A stretch of DNA of 15,060 bases from JBIOYL01 sp044870185 (lineage in GTDB: Bacteria > Actinomycetota > CALGFH01). Positions 7,501-14,480 of the stretch are shown piece by piece (the first letter of the stretch is position 1; each line of letters opens with the position of its first letter). Location of the stretch: assembly GCA_044870185.1 (NCBI GenBank), contig JBIOYL010000187.1, positions 1 through 15,060 of the forward strand, in the 5' to 3' direction. The notes under the pieces were generated by a model. It did no database searches. It was not told where the DNA came from and worked only from the letters and a program-made list of their open reading frames with translations. The position numbers were made by a program, and so were the translations under genes.

Positions 7501-9734
7501 TCGACATGGGTCTGCACGTCGTCCCACACCGACCGGCGCGACCCGGTCTTGGATGGCGCGCGGACCAGCAGCCGCGGGACGGCCGCCTGCTCGGCCAGCG
7601 CCCAGGCGCAGTGGACGTGCGCCTCGGCGACCGTCTGCCAGCGCACGATCGGCTGATCGCCGGAGAAGCTGCGGGGCTGGTTGTCCTCATCGAGGTACTC
7701 CCGGCGCAGCGGCTCGGAGGCCACCGCGAGCAGCCAGTCCGACCGGCCGCGCTCGCGCGCTTCGCGTAGCTTCCGGCTCCAGTACGCCGCGGCGTCCGCC
7801 CCTTCCAGCTGGAAGCGGTGGAACACCGCCTCGCAGGTCCACTCGTCCCAGCGCGCGCCGTCCCGGTCGGCGCGGCGCTCGTAGAACGCCAGGGCCTCGC
7901 CGTGTAGCTCCGGATAGAATCGCGCGCGGCGGGCCATGGCGCGCAGCGGCTCGATGACGTCGTCGTGGAAGCCGACCGCGCCGTCAGCGTCGATCCACAC
8001 CCAGGAGTACTGGGCCGCATAGGCGAGCAGCCGCCGCCACAGGTCCCGGAGATCGGTCGCCGTCCGCGGCGGGGTGACCGGATGCAGCAGCAGGCTCGAC
8101 GACGTCTCGTCGTCGAGGGGGCTGCCGGCGCGCATGCCCTCGACGAGGAACCGCCGCATCACCGAGTCGAGGAAGTCGAAGGACAGCCGGCGGGGCACCA
8201 CCCCGTACAGCAACAGCCAGCGGACGTCGTCCTCGACTCGCTTGAGGATGCGCTCGATGCAGTAGAGCAGGCCGGGTCCTTCGGCACGCCGGATGTCCTC
8301 GGCCGTGATGTCCGGATCCAGGCGGACGAGGTCGGCGAATGCGGCGAGCAGGAACGGCGTGCCGTTCGCCTGCCCCAGGATCGCGTCCACCCTCTGGGAG
8401 GGTGCGCCGATGCCGCGCACGTCCGATAGGTAGCGCCGCTGCTCGTCGGCGTCGAAGGGCGCCACCGGCTCGCTGCGCAGGCCCGGGAAGAGCTTGCGGA
8501 GGTCGCAGCCGAGCTCGCGCAGGCGCTCGTGTCCGGTCAGGTCGTAGCGGCCGGCGAGCAGCAGGCGCAGGGCGGGCACCCGCAGGACCAGGTCGGCGAG
8601 CATGGCGAACAGGTCGGTCGGGTTGACGGCGCCGCGCAGCAGCTCCTCACACGTGTCGAGCACGACGAGCGCCGGCCGGTCGGCGGGCCATTCCGCCAGC
8701 ACCGACGCGAAGCGATCGATGATGTCGCGCCCGTCGACGTCCTCGGGCAGCAGCGGTACGGACCGAGCGGGCCGGGCCCTGGGGCCGCGGTAGAGCAGCC
8801 CGACGAGCGCCCCGTAGCTGTCCAGGATGGCCTGGAAGTGCTCGCCCACGAGCTGCGGCTCGAGCTGCTCGGCGATCCGTAGCAGCAGCAACCACGGGTG
8901 GCGGGCCGCGCGGCTGGCGTCCTCGGCGTCGAAGTCGACCCGGGCGCAGGGGACGCGGCGGGGCGCCGGCACGCAGTGGCGGGCGAAGAGCCAGCGCAGC
9001 TGCATGGTCTTGCCCATCCCGCCGCGGGCGTAGAGCTGCAGGACCCTGCCCTTGCCACCGTCGAGCAGGTCGTCGAGACGCCGCTCGAGCGTCGGACGGG
9101 GAAAGTAGTGCGCGGACTTGAGGAAGTCGGCAGACCACTGGGTCCGGGCTGCCAGGTAGACGCACCGGTCCGCGTACAGCTCGGCAAGCGCCGTGCCGGT
9201 CAGCAACGGCAGCCGGTCCGGCTGCTCGAGCACGTCCAGGACGTCATGGCAGGCCGCCAGGTCGTCGCGGCCGTCCGCTTCGCGATACAGCTCGTCGAGC
9301 AGCTCCGCCGCCGCGTCGGCGTCGGCGAGCAGCAGCGCGTCCAGCCGTGCCCGCCGGCGCCCGCGCCGGTCCTGCTCGGCGGCGAGCCGGTGGGCGAAGT
9401 GGGTGAGCGCCGCCGGTGCCGGTGCCGTGACGCTCGCCGGCCGGCCCTCGTCGACCCACCAGGCCGTGAACGCGGCGTCGCGCAGGCCGGCGACGCGCAG
9501 CACGCCCTCCTCGCCTGGCCTTGGCTCGACCTGCCGGTCCGCCACGAGCGCGGCCAGCTCGGGCCCGTCCGGCCCACGCAGCACCGCCTCGTACAGCTCC
9601 TCGTCGAAGCCGCGGACGGCCGCGCAGCGCATGAGCACCGCCCGTCGGTCGGCAGCCAGCATGGACAGCATGATCGTGTCGAGGCTCTCGCCCGCGCCGA
9701 GGCGCGCGGCGAGGTCCGTCGGCGACGCGCTCAC
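4497..9734 (-). CDS. Giant STAND-type NTPase with helical repeats and degenerate CHAT domain
   Basis: A 1745-aa protein. Residues 1-220 are helical with no recognised fold. A P-loop NTPase follows, with Walker A GGMGKT (238-243) and Walker B ALVVLD (355-360), and ends in a winged-helix-like part (about 490-600). Residues 610-1290 are alpha-helical, TPR-like repeats, typical of STAND sensors. The C-terminus is CHAT-like: the ALPWEFV lead-in (1414-1420) is kept, then comes a peptidoglycan-binding-like module (about 1452-1509, LGHFDGGTDGLAGPSTEDAV), then the protease core. In the core the expected catalytic His is S1586 (VVHVQASV) and the expected Cys is P1643 (VVVLETP), so it is probably inactive. 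The GTG start at 9734 overlaps the upstream stop (GTGA) and has a perfect AGGAGG. Probably a ligand-sensing, oligomerising scaffold that controls the neighbouring proteases; the ligand is unknown. Confidence 0.85.
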   Translation of the reverse strand: MSASPTDLAARLGAGESLDTIMLSMLAADRRAVLMRCAAVRGFDEELYEAVLRGPDGPELAALVADRQVEPRPGEEGVLRVAGLRDAAFTAWWVDEGRPASVTAPAPAALTHFAHRLAAEQDRRGRRRARLDALLLADADAAAELLDELYREADGRDDLAACHDVLDVLEQPDRLPLLTGTALAELYADRCVYLAARTQWSADFLKSAHYFPRPTLERRLDDLLDGGKGRVLQLYARGGMGKTMQLRWLFARHCVPAPRRVPCARVDFDAEDASRAARHPWLLLLRIAEQLEPQLVGEHFQAILDSYGALVGLLYRGPRARPARSVPLLPEDVDGRDIIDRFASVLAEWPADRPALVVLDTCEELLRGAVNPTDLFAMLADLVLRVPALRLLLAGRYDLTGHERLRELGCDLRKLFPGLRSEPVAPFDADEQRRYLSDVRGIGAPSQRVDAILGQANGTPFLLAAFADLVRLDPDITAEDIRRAEGPGLLYCIERILKRVEDDVRWLLLYGVVPRRLSFDFLDSVMRRFLVEGMRAGSPLDDETSSSLLLHPVTPPRTATDLRDLWRRLLAYAAQYSWVWIDADGAVGFHDDVIEPLRAMARRARFYPELHGEALAFYERRADRDGARWDEWTCEAVFHRFQLEGADAAAYWSRKLREARERGRSDWLLAVASEPLRREYLDEDNQPRSFSGDQPIVRWQTVAEAHVHCAWALAEQAAVPRLLVRAPSKTGSRRSVWDDVQTHVETATRIAARGDVRLPEPETTVLWARLALAHGKAPDAKALLERSWTDRPGLRSRDADQVYRLALHEQGREDAWAGFEEVWAATDPRQDPLAAQQAASAIAAACVERGRFAQAVGWLERARELDRTGANVEHTLLPYVTALRACGRPAEALRVAQSASGGLASLARALALVACEQPREALVHADHAAAAAFGDDAYAESSSDVLALRGYVHAELFQFDQARSDLTGAVARARRLRDTESEAGYAALAARVQMRHFGDLRNAAASVDDAEEAEPRPGGEGWLATRLTKAELLARMGRARQARDVLGRIGVPSMVSSAVELAICELLVTPGGDAGTVRRLAALLDDVDPPLAALPLVANLHLVQPLRAVPQPERERLRAVVLAGWDHGGTIASEDEALLALVAAEVHRATGHPDQARRLLDGAVRRDAAAHPFLWHRWLDAMLRCGRARAQDPAPPDDPFQADDLPGLRASWLIRLVEHRAQLEPRSWVRERLDDAAALLDRLPSLPTLWRARLEEAKAALERDSGDARGARRVAATASAAWARLGNEPQRRLVVRDFELGEARPTRDERCIELRLSVRRGADGTPVGVEVAAWPSAGRKPRPRRLELGLFLDAVPPQVSGRLRAASAALTRDWRGWGRAVGGKLVTAEMLERSAGPGGALSLQFVCQDDEVAALPWEFVTLPGPADAPAPYALHPGMVYRCLGTPARHEHKITAAQAALTDLGHFDGGTDGLAGPSTEDAVRSFQRLAGMRDDGVLSPETWRRLRAAMIIKTARRRPRVLVLRAEPADDSGPTRNPTPSAVEVSAVYRSRGAQVVVADLRDLARPGGRGPGPLGGPPDVVHVQASVELVGGAVVLDGGHGAGARPATRVAGAPDQLPVTALGDLLSVLSRGSFGPVVVLETPWRRSRSEAVRALLLRNVFAHSLLELGRTVAVLCTGGGAPHDQHAAYQKLAGGVAAGRDVAEIAADLQRLAPPAGPLDRVVPLLGSALFLQRPPATLFPVVVG

Positions 9735-11713
9735 CGTCTGCCTCCTGGGGCGAACCCTTCGCCGATGGACACGAGCTGCCTGGGCAGGAACTGTTGGCCC
9801 ATCGCCGTGCCCATCGCGCCGCTGAGGTCGTGCAGCTCCCTGCTCATCGGCTGGTCGGTGTACCTGCGGGCATACAGCTCGTGGAGGAGCAGCGTGAGGC
9901 GGTCGCGGTCGAACAGGCGCACCTCGATGGCCTCGGCGAGCAGGTCGGGATGGATCCGTCCGCGCAGGACCTCGGTCGACTCGACCACCGTCACCACCGT
10001 CACCTGCCGGATCTCTCCCGCGGCCAGCGGCTCGACCAGCCGGGGACGGAGATGGTCTTCTCTGGCCTCGTCGGACAGCCCCTTGGTCAGGTGGTCGAGC
10101 ACCAGGACGAGCGGGCGGTCGCCGGCGCAGCCCCGCAGCAGCGCAAGGACCTGCTGGAAGATCTGGTCGATACGGTCCTCCGCGCTGTCGGCCAGACCCA
10201 CGAACGGAGCCTGACGGTCCAGCCGTCGGCCGCCGCCCGCCGGCCGCGGCGTCACCGCCGGCCCCTGGCGCAGGCACTCCACCGCGTGCTCGAAGTCGGC
10301 CAGCGCCTCGGTCCGTTCGGGCAGCCACTCCTCGACGTGGTGGTGGATGCGCTTGACCGCCCGGAACCAGTCCAGGCGACGGTCGCCCTGGAAGTCGACG
10401 TAGGCGATGTCGCAGCCGCGGACGTGGCAGGCCGGCAGCGCGGCCCTGACCACCGCGCTCTTGCCGACCTCGGCCGGCCCCGTCACGACGACCACGTGCC
10501 GTCGCTGGTCGGTGTCGGTCTCCGGTGCCGCCCGATACCAGAGGTTGCGCCGCTCGCTTGCGTGGTCGACCAGACCTGCGGCGTGCACCTGCTCCTTGGC
10601 GACCCGCGGGTTGGCGCTTCGCTCGGCCGCCATCGGGAGCACCTCCTCGGGCGGCCTGGCGACCACCAGCGACGGCAGGCCCCAGACGGCCGGGTCCTCG
10701 TCGCTGCTGCCGGACGCCCCGTGACGGCCCGCGCTGGCAGCGAGGTCGATCGGCTTGCCGTCCGCGAGCGCGGCGTAGAAGCCGCTCGCGAAGGCGATGG
10801 CCGCCTCCGAGGGAATGTCGCCCTGCATCGTGACGACGGCGCCGCTGTGCCGGTCGAGGAACGTGTCCGCGAAGGTCCACACCGCCTCGCGCCCGGCGGT
10901 GCCGACGCCCGAACGGCAGGCGTTGAGCACGACGAGCCGGGGAGCGTCGACGGCCATGTTGGAGACGGTGAAGGGGCTGATGCTCCAGGGCTGCGAGAGG
11001 CCCTCCCGCATGGCCAGGACAGGCTGGCCGTCGCGGCTGCGGTCGCCGTGGGCGACGATGTGCAGCACGTGCGGGCGCATCTCCCGGTACAGCTGCTCGA
11101 ACTGTGCCCTGGTCGGGGCGATCAGATCCTCCACGTGCCAGCGGGCAGGATCCCGGCAGAGCGTGCGGACGATGGCGTCGAACTCGTCGTCGGCGATGAG
11201 GCTCGCGTCGTCGACTCGTCCGGCGACGAAGAGCACGCGGACCGGCGGCACCAGCGGCGCGAGCTGCGGGTGGTCGGCGCCGTTGCGGAAGGCCCGCGCC
11301 CACGGGTTGGTCGGCCGCACGAACGGCGCCCAGCCCGTCGCCGGGTCGGTCATCATCTCCCACGGCAGCCGACGCAACCGATCGGCCCGGACGTCGAGCA
11401 AGGTGCGTCTGGTGCCGGGCGGGTCATGTGCCGAGCGCTCGACCCACGCGCGGACGTCGCCGACGGCGAGCAGGCCGAACAGGTAGTGTGCCGCGTCCAC
11501 GTACGGCACCGGCGGATCGCCCTCGACGGTCAGCAGCTGTTGGAGAACATCCAGGACGGCGCGGTCGGGCGGCAGCGTGGGCAGCGTGGGCGGCGGATCC
11601 TCGATGTGGCCTTCGGTGACCTGCGCGGCGCCGCCGGCGCCCTCGTCCTCCAGCACCGACACGGAGAAGCCGCCGCTGGGGTCGTCGGCGACGATGATGC
11701 GGATGGTGCGCAT
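9731..11713 (-). CDS. CHAT (caspase-like) protease fused to a P-loop NTPase
   Basis: A 660-aa protein. Residues 1-60 form a short beta-rich start, followed by the RLPWEMMTDP lead-in (115-124) typical of CHAT domains. The caspase-type catalytic dyad is intact: H222 in HVLHIVAHGD and C266 in LVVLNACRSG. The C-terminal half is an NTPase with Walker A GPAEVGKS (412-419) and Walker B PLVLVLD (534-540). CHAT proteases are caspase-fold cysteine proteases used in bacterial conflict and cell-death systems. No secretion signal is seen. The ATG at 11713 has GGGAGAGGG just upstream and lies 16 bases after the membrane protein's stop; its stop overlaps the next gene's start. It is the likely active protease of the operon, gated by its own NTPase and by the downstream STAND protein, which carries the matching inactive CHAT. 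The substrate is unknown; the coupled metallopeptidase is one candidate. Confidence 0.9.
   Translation of the reverse strand: MRTIRIIVADDPSGGFSVSVLEDEGAGGAAQVTEGHIEDPPPTLPTLPPDRAVLDVLQQLLTVEGDPPVPYVDAAHYLFGLLAVGDVRAWVERSAHDPPGTRRTLLDVRADRLRRLPWEMMTDPATGWAPFVRPTNPWARAFRNGADHPQLAPLVPPVRVLFVAGRVDDASLIADDEFDAIVRTLCRDPARWHVEDLIAPTRAQFEQLYREMRPHVLHIVAHGDRSRDGQPVLAMREGLSQPWSISPFTVSNMAVDAPRLVVLNACRSGVGTAGREAVWTFADTFLDRHSGAVVTMQGDIPSEAAIAFASGFYAALADGKPIDLAASAGRHGASGSSDEDPAVWGLPSLVVARPPEEVLPMAAERSANPRVAKEQVHAAGLVDHASERRNLWYRAAPETDTDQRRHVVVVTGPAEVGKSAVVRAALPACHVRGCDIAYVDFQGDRRLDWFRAVKRIHHHVEEWLPERTEALADFEHAVECLRQGPAVTPRPAGGGRRLDRQAPFVGLADSAEDRIDQIFQQVLALLRGCAGDRPLVLVLDHLTKGLSDEAREDHLRPRLVEPLAAGEIRQVTVVTVVESTEVLRGRIHPDLLAEAIEVRLFDRDRLTLLLHELYARRYTDQPMSRELHDLSGAMGTAMGQQFLPRQLVSIGEGFAPGGRR
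9741..9746 (-). promoter_or_regulatory. Consensus ribosome binding site for the giant STAND gene
   Basis: On the minus strand a full AGGAGG lies 6 bases before the GTG at 9734, inside the last codons of the CHAT-NTPase gene. It fixes the start of the 1745-aa protein, although that frame is open far upstream, and suggests strong translation in addition to coupling. Confidence 0.8.
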
Positions 11714-11729
11714 GGCCCTCTCCCGCCGG

Positions 11730-12203
11730 TCAGTCGGGGAACAGGCGCTGTGCCAGGTTCGCGAGCTCGGCCAGCTCCGGGCTGACGGGCTCCTCGTCGG
11801 GCCGCGCCCCCTGCCGTCCGTTCCCGACGACCGCGGCTTTGGCCTTGATCGCGTGGCCGAGCGCCAGCCCTTTCTCGGCCTCGTCCTTCGCCTGGTTCCG
11901 CTCTGCTCGGGCCGCCTCGGCGGTCTGTTTGGCGTCGTCGGCGTCCTGGCGGGCCTGTGCGGCGTCGGCGTTGGCATGCTCGACCTTGCCGCGCTGCACC
12001 GTCGTGCCGAACAGCCAGCCGGCGCCGGCGAAGACGATGGCCTCGAAACCGCCGAGCAGGAAGACGAGCCGATCCCAGTGGGTGTCGGCGCGCATGCCGA
12101 CGAGCATGGCGACGAGGACGGCGTAGGCGACGACGAGCGCCACTGCGATCACGGTCGGGATCGGCTCCAGCGCTCGGGTACTGGTGCTGTCGTCGTTGGA
12201 CAT
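11730..12203 (-). CDS. Small two-helix membrane protein with cytoplasmic coiled coil, first gene of the CHAT operon
   Basis: A 157-aa protein with no family I recognise. Two hydrophobic segments (about residues 16-36 and 46-68) form a membrane hairpin with both ends probably in the cytoplasm. A highly charged, Ala-rich coiled coil follows (about 72-125, with ARQDADDAKQTAEAARAERN), then a short tail with a second helix (PELAELANLAQRLF). It has no enzyme motif. The ATG at 12203 has GAGGGG upstream. It is separated from the CHAT-NTPase gene by only 16 bases, so the two are almost certainly co-transcribed. The likely role is to anchor or cluster the protease complex at the membrane, or to act as a membrane effector once cleaved or oligomerised; both are inference. 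Confidence 0.8.
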   Translation of the reverse strand: MSNDDSTSTRALEPIPTVIAVALVVAYAVLVAMLVGMRADTHWDRLVFLLGGFEAIVFAGAGWLFGTTVQRGKVEHANADAAQARQDADDAKQTAEAARAERNQAKDEAEKGLALGHAIKAKAAVVGNGRQGARPDEEPVSPELAELANLAQRLFPD

Positions 12204-12315
12204 TCGGCCCCCCTCGCAGGCACGTCCCATACGCCGCGTGCCCGATGGGCGACGGCGCGGGTGCGGTCGACACGTTCGTGCGCCCTGACAGCGTCCACCA
12301 CGCAACCGGATGCGT

Positions 12316-12359
12316 CGGTGCCGTCCGTCACCGCCCACCGGTGCCGTGCGTCACCGCCC
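12316..12359. repeat. Two-copy direct repeat upstream of the CHAT operon
   Basis: A 21-base unit (starting CGGTGCCGT and ending CACCGCCC) occurs at 12316-12336 and 12339-12359 with one mismatch, a 23-base period. Each unit has short inverted arms (CGGTG...CACCG). The second copy covers the last codons of the MFS gene, and both lie in the 147-base gap before the first operon gene (12203). I see no convincing -35/-10 pair in this gap. The repeat could be a regulator site or a weak terminator for the MFS transcript. Confidence 0.45.
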
Positions 12360-13886
12360 GCCGGCGGCGCGGGTGGCGGGGAGCTCGACCCGGCGTGGTG
12401 GCGCGTCGAGCCCGCAGTTGAAGCACGTCTCCGGCGGCGGCCCCTCGGCCGCCGCGGCGGCGGGCCGGCGGATGGTCGCGAACGCGATCACACCGCCGAG
12501 GGTGCACAAGGCGGCGGCGATCAGCATCGCGACCTGGAACCCGGCCGAGAACGTCGCCGGCTGCAGCGCCTGGGCGCCCGACAGGCCGGCCGCGGCCGGC
12601 AGGGCGGCCACCGCGACCAGCCCGGCCGTTCGGGCGACGTCGTTGTTGATCGCCGACGCGATCCCGGCGTGCTCGTCGCTGGCGGCGGCGAGCACGGTCG
12701 CGGTGAGCGGCGCGACCGTGAGCGACAAGCCCAGGCCGAACACCACCACGGCGGGCAGGACGCCGCTGAGGTAGCCGCTGTCGGCGCCGATCCTGGCCAT
12801 CAGCGCGAGCCCCAGGCCGGCCACGATCGGCCCGAGCGTCATCGGCAGCCGCGGCCCGATCCGCTGGGCCAGCCGGCCGGCCCGGGCCGACAGCAGCAGC
12901 ATCAGGATCGTGACGGGCAGCAGCGCGGTACCCGATGCCAGCGCCGAGAAGCCGAGCACGCGCTGGAGCTGGATGGGCAGCAGGAACAGCGACCCGCCGA
13001 GGGCGCCGTAGACCACGAAGGTGACGACGTTGGCGGCGGTGAACTGCCGGGAGGCGAAGATGCCGAGCGGCAGCATCGGCTGTGGGCTGCGCCGCTCGAC
13101 GAGCACGAACGCGGCCAGCGCGGCGACACCGCCGAGCCCGGCAGCAAGGATCGGCGGCGAGGCCCAGCCGAGCGCCGGCCCGTCGGTCAGCGCATAGACG
13201 ACCCCGGCCAGCCCGAGCGCGCCCAGGATGGCGCCGGGGTAGTCGAGCCGGGCCGGCGCGTGCGGGTCCCGCGTCTCCGGGACGTGGCGCAGCCCGACCC
13301 AGACGACGGCCACGGCCAGCGGCAGGTTGATCAGGAAGATGAGCCGCCACGACACCGCGTCGACGAGGTAGCCGCCAAGGAACGGGCCGATCGCGGTGGT
13401 CACCCCGCCGAGCCCGGACCAGGCGCCGACCGCCGGGGCACGGTCCTGCTGGCGGTAGCTGGCCTCGATGATCGCCAGGCTTCCGGGCGTCAGCAGCGCC
13501 GCCCCGACGCCCTGGAGCGCGCGGGCGCCGATCAGCAGCGGTGCGGTGGGGGCGGCCGCGCACAGCAGGGAGGCGAGCGCGAACCACACGGTCCCGACCA
13601 GGAACCACCGCCGCCGTCCCGAGCGGTCGCCGAGGGCGCCGCCGAGCAGCAGGAAGCCGGCCAGCGTCAGGGTGTAGGCGTTGATCGTCCACTGCAGGCC
13701 GGCCAGCCCGGCGTCCAGGTCGCGGCCGATGGCCGGCAGGGCGACGTTGACCACCGTGGCGTCCAGGGACGCGATCCCGGAGCCGAGCACGGTGGCGGCC
13801 AGGACCCACCGGCCCTGCGCGGACGCGAAGCGGATGCCGCCCTCGCCCGGTGGCAGCACCCTGCCGGCGGCCGGCTGCGCACCCAT
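12351..13886 (-). CDS. DHA2-type (14-helix) MFS drug exporter
   Basis: A 511-aa membrane protein of the major facilitator superfamily, EmrB/QacA branch, which expels drugs or toxic metabolites in exchange for protons. It shows the DHA2 signature in helix 1 (D42 in LDATVVNVALP), motif A (GALGDRSGRRR, 83-93) and antiporter motif C (GPFLGGYL, 167-174). About 14 hydrophobic segments and the length fit the subfamily. The C-terminal tail has an unusual CFNC pair. The ATG at 13886 has AGGAG 5 bases upstream; the frame extends to 13985, but those codons have no support. It is transcribed toward the CHAT operon, so read-through into that operon is possible, and is divergent from the interrupted gene at 14020. 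No adjacent TetR or MarR regulator is visible, and the substrate is unknown. Confidence 0.92.
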   Translation of the reverse strand: MGAQPAAGRVLPPGEGGIRFASAQGRWVLAATVLGSGIASLDATVVNVALPAIGRDLDAGLAGLQWTINAYTLTLAGFLLLGGALGDRSGRRRWFLVGTVWFALASLLCAAAPTAPLLIGARALQGVGAALLTPGSLAIIEASYRQQDRAPAVGAWSGLGGVTTAIGPFLGGYLVDAVSWRLIFLINLPLAVAVVWVGLRHVPETRDPHAPARLDYPGAILGALGLAGVVYALTDGPALGWASPPILAAGLGGVAALAAFVLVERRSPQPMLPLGIFASRQFTAANVVTFVVYGALGGSLFLLPIQLQRVLGFSALASGTALLPVTILMLLLSARAGRLAQRIGPRLPMTLGPIVAGLGLALMARIGADSGYLSGVLPAVVVFGLGLSLTVAPLTATVLAAASDEHAGIASAINNDVARTAGLVAVAALPAAAGLSGAQALQPATFSAGFQVAMLIAAALCTLGGVIAFATIRRPAAAAAEGPPPETCFNCGLDAPPRRVELPATRAAGGR

Positions 13887-14019
13887 TGCGGCTCCTGCTG
13901 GGAGAACGACGTGCAGCGACCCGAACCACAACCCCCCGGCAAGCTTCCCATGGTCGCCATTGGACGGCGAGCGGATCTGGTGCAACCTTTTCTCCGCGTG
14001 GTGACACGAGGGTCTGACC

Positions 14020-14352
14020 GTGAACTTTAGGCAGTGGCTCCGGGAAGCGTTGCAGCGGCCGGCCGGCGCCTGGCCGGACGAGGCCGGCGCCTACGAGCGC
14101 TTCTTGCACCAGCGCCGGCGACACGCGCGCGTGGTGGCGGCCACGACCGGCGTCGTGCTCGTCGTGGTGCTCACCCTTGCCGTCGTCGGCATCCAGCTGC
14201 TGGCTGGCCGGCGGGAGACCGTCACCCGTCCTGGGCCGGTGCCCGCGAGCCGGGTCATCAGCAAGCCGGATAGGGGGTTCGAGCTGCCGGTTCCCTCTGG
14301 CTGGCGGCTGGCCGACGATCTCGGGCAGATCCTGGTCCTGGTGCCGCTGCGG
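14020..14352 (+). pseudogene. Membrane-anchored protein gene interrupted by a tnpB element (5' part)
   Basis: About 111 native codons from a GTG at 14020 with GAGGG (14008-14012) 7 bases upstream. The product has a basic cytoplasmic start (MNFRQWLREAL), one transmembrane helix (about 38-62, VVAATTGVVLVVVLTLAVVG) and the beginning of an outside domain (RGFELPVPSGWRLADDLG), a 'GF-x-VP-x-GW' pattern common in actinobacterial lipoprotein-like domains. I do not recognise a named family. The native sequence ends around 14340-14354, where the tnpB element begins. The frame happens to stay open antisense through the element to the window edge, so a hybrid protein could be made, but it would not be native. 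The rest of the gene is expected beyond the element, outside the window. Confidence 0.65.
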
Positions 14353-14480
14353 GTGACTCCTCTGTCGCCTGAAGGCGACAGCTTCTCAGGCCGCGCGCGC
14401 AGCCTGACGGGCAAGCCCTGCCCGGAGAATGTTGCTCGCCGCGTTCACATCCGCATCGGCGACATGCCCACAGGCGACAC
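14335..14480 (-). ncRNA. Probable omega-RNA of the TnpB element
   Basis: In IS200/IS605 elements the TnpB guide RNA (omegaRNA/reRNA) comes from the 3' end of tnpB plus the right end, and its guide is the host sequence just past the element. Here the tnpB stop (14386-14388), the end hairpin (14362-14381) and the host junction (about 14353) are in the right order on the minus strand. The guide would then be read from about 14352 downward, inside the interrupted gene. The 5' limit is a guess from known reRNA sizes. Confidence 0.4.
14355..14381 (-). repeat. Right-end hairpin of the right tnpB element
   Basis: Perfect 8-bp inverted repeat with a 4-base loop, CTGTCGCCTGAAGGCGACAG (14362-14381), followed on the minus strand by AGGAGTCAC, 4 bases after the tnpB stop. 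Position and form fit the right-end hairpin bound by TnpA and the 3' stem of the omegaRNA. Confidence 0.75.

Noticed and set aside
4272..7769. Plus-strand open frame of 1165 codons opposite the giant STAND gene
   Set aside because: The product is Arg/Gly/Ala-rich with no domain, and the opposite strand has Walker motifs, a CHAT-like domain and a consensus ribosome site. It is an antisense shadow caused by high GC.
9735..11363. 543-codon upstream extension of the giant STAND reading frame
   Set aside because: It overlaps the CHAT-NTPase gene in another frame, gives Arg/Pro-rich nonsense, and the GTG at 9734 has AGGAGG at ideal spacing.
12316..12359. Possible CRISPR-like repeat
   Set aside because: Only two units with a 2-base gap between them; no spacer-sized intervals and no cas genes.
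13887..14019. Possible divergent promoter elements (TTGCAC on minus, TTGGAC on plus)
   Set aside because: No acceptable -10 box at the right distance on either strand; not strong enough to list as a feature.
11577..14030. Plus-strand open frame of 817 codons opposite the MFS gene and the operon start
   Set aside because: Low-complexity charged product; it spans several clear minus-strand genes and a gap. Antisense shadow.
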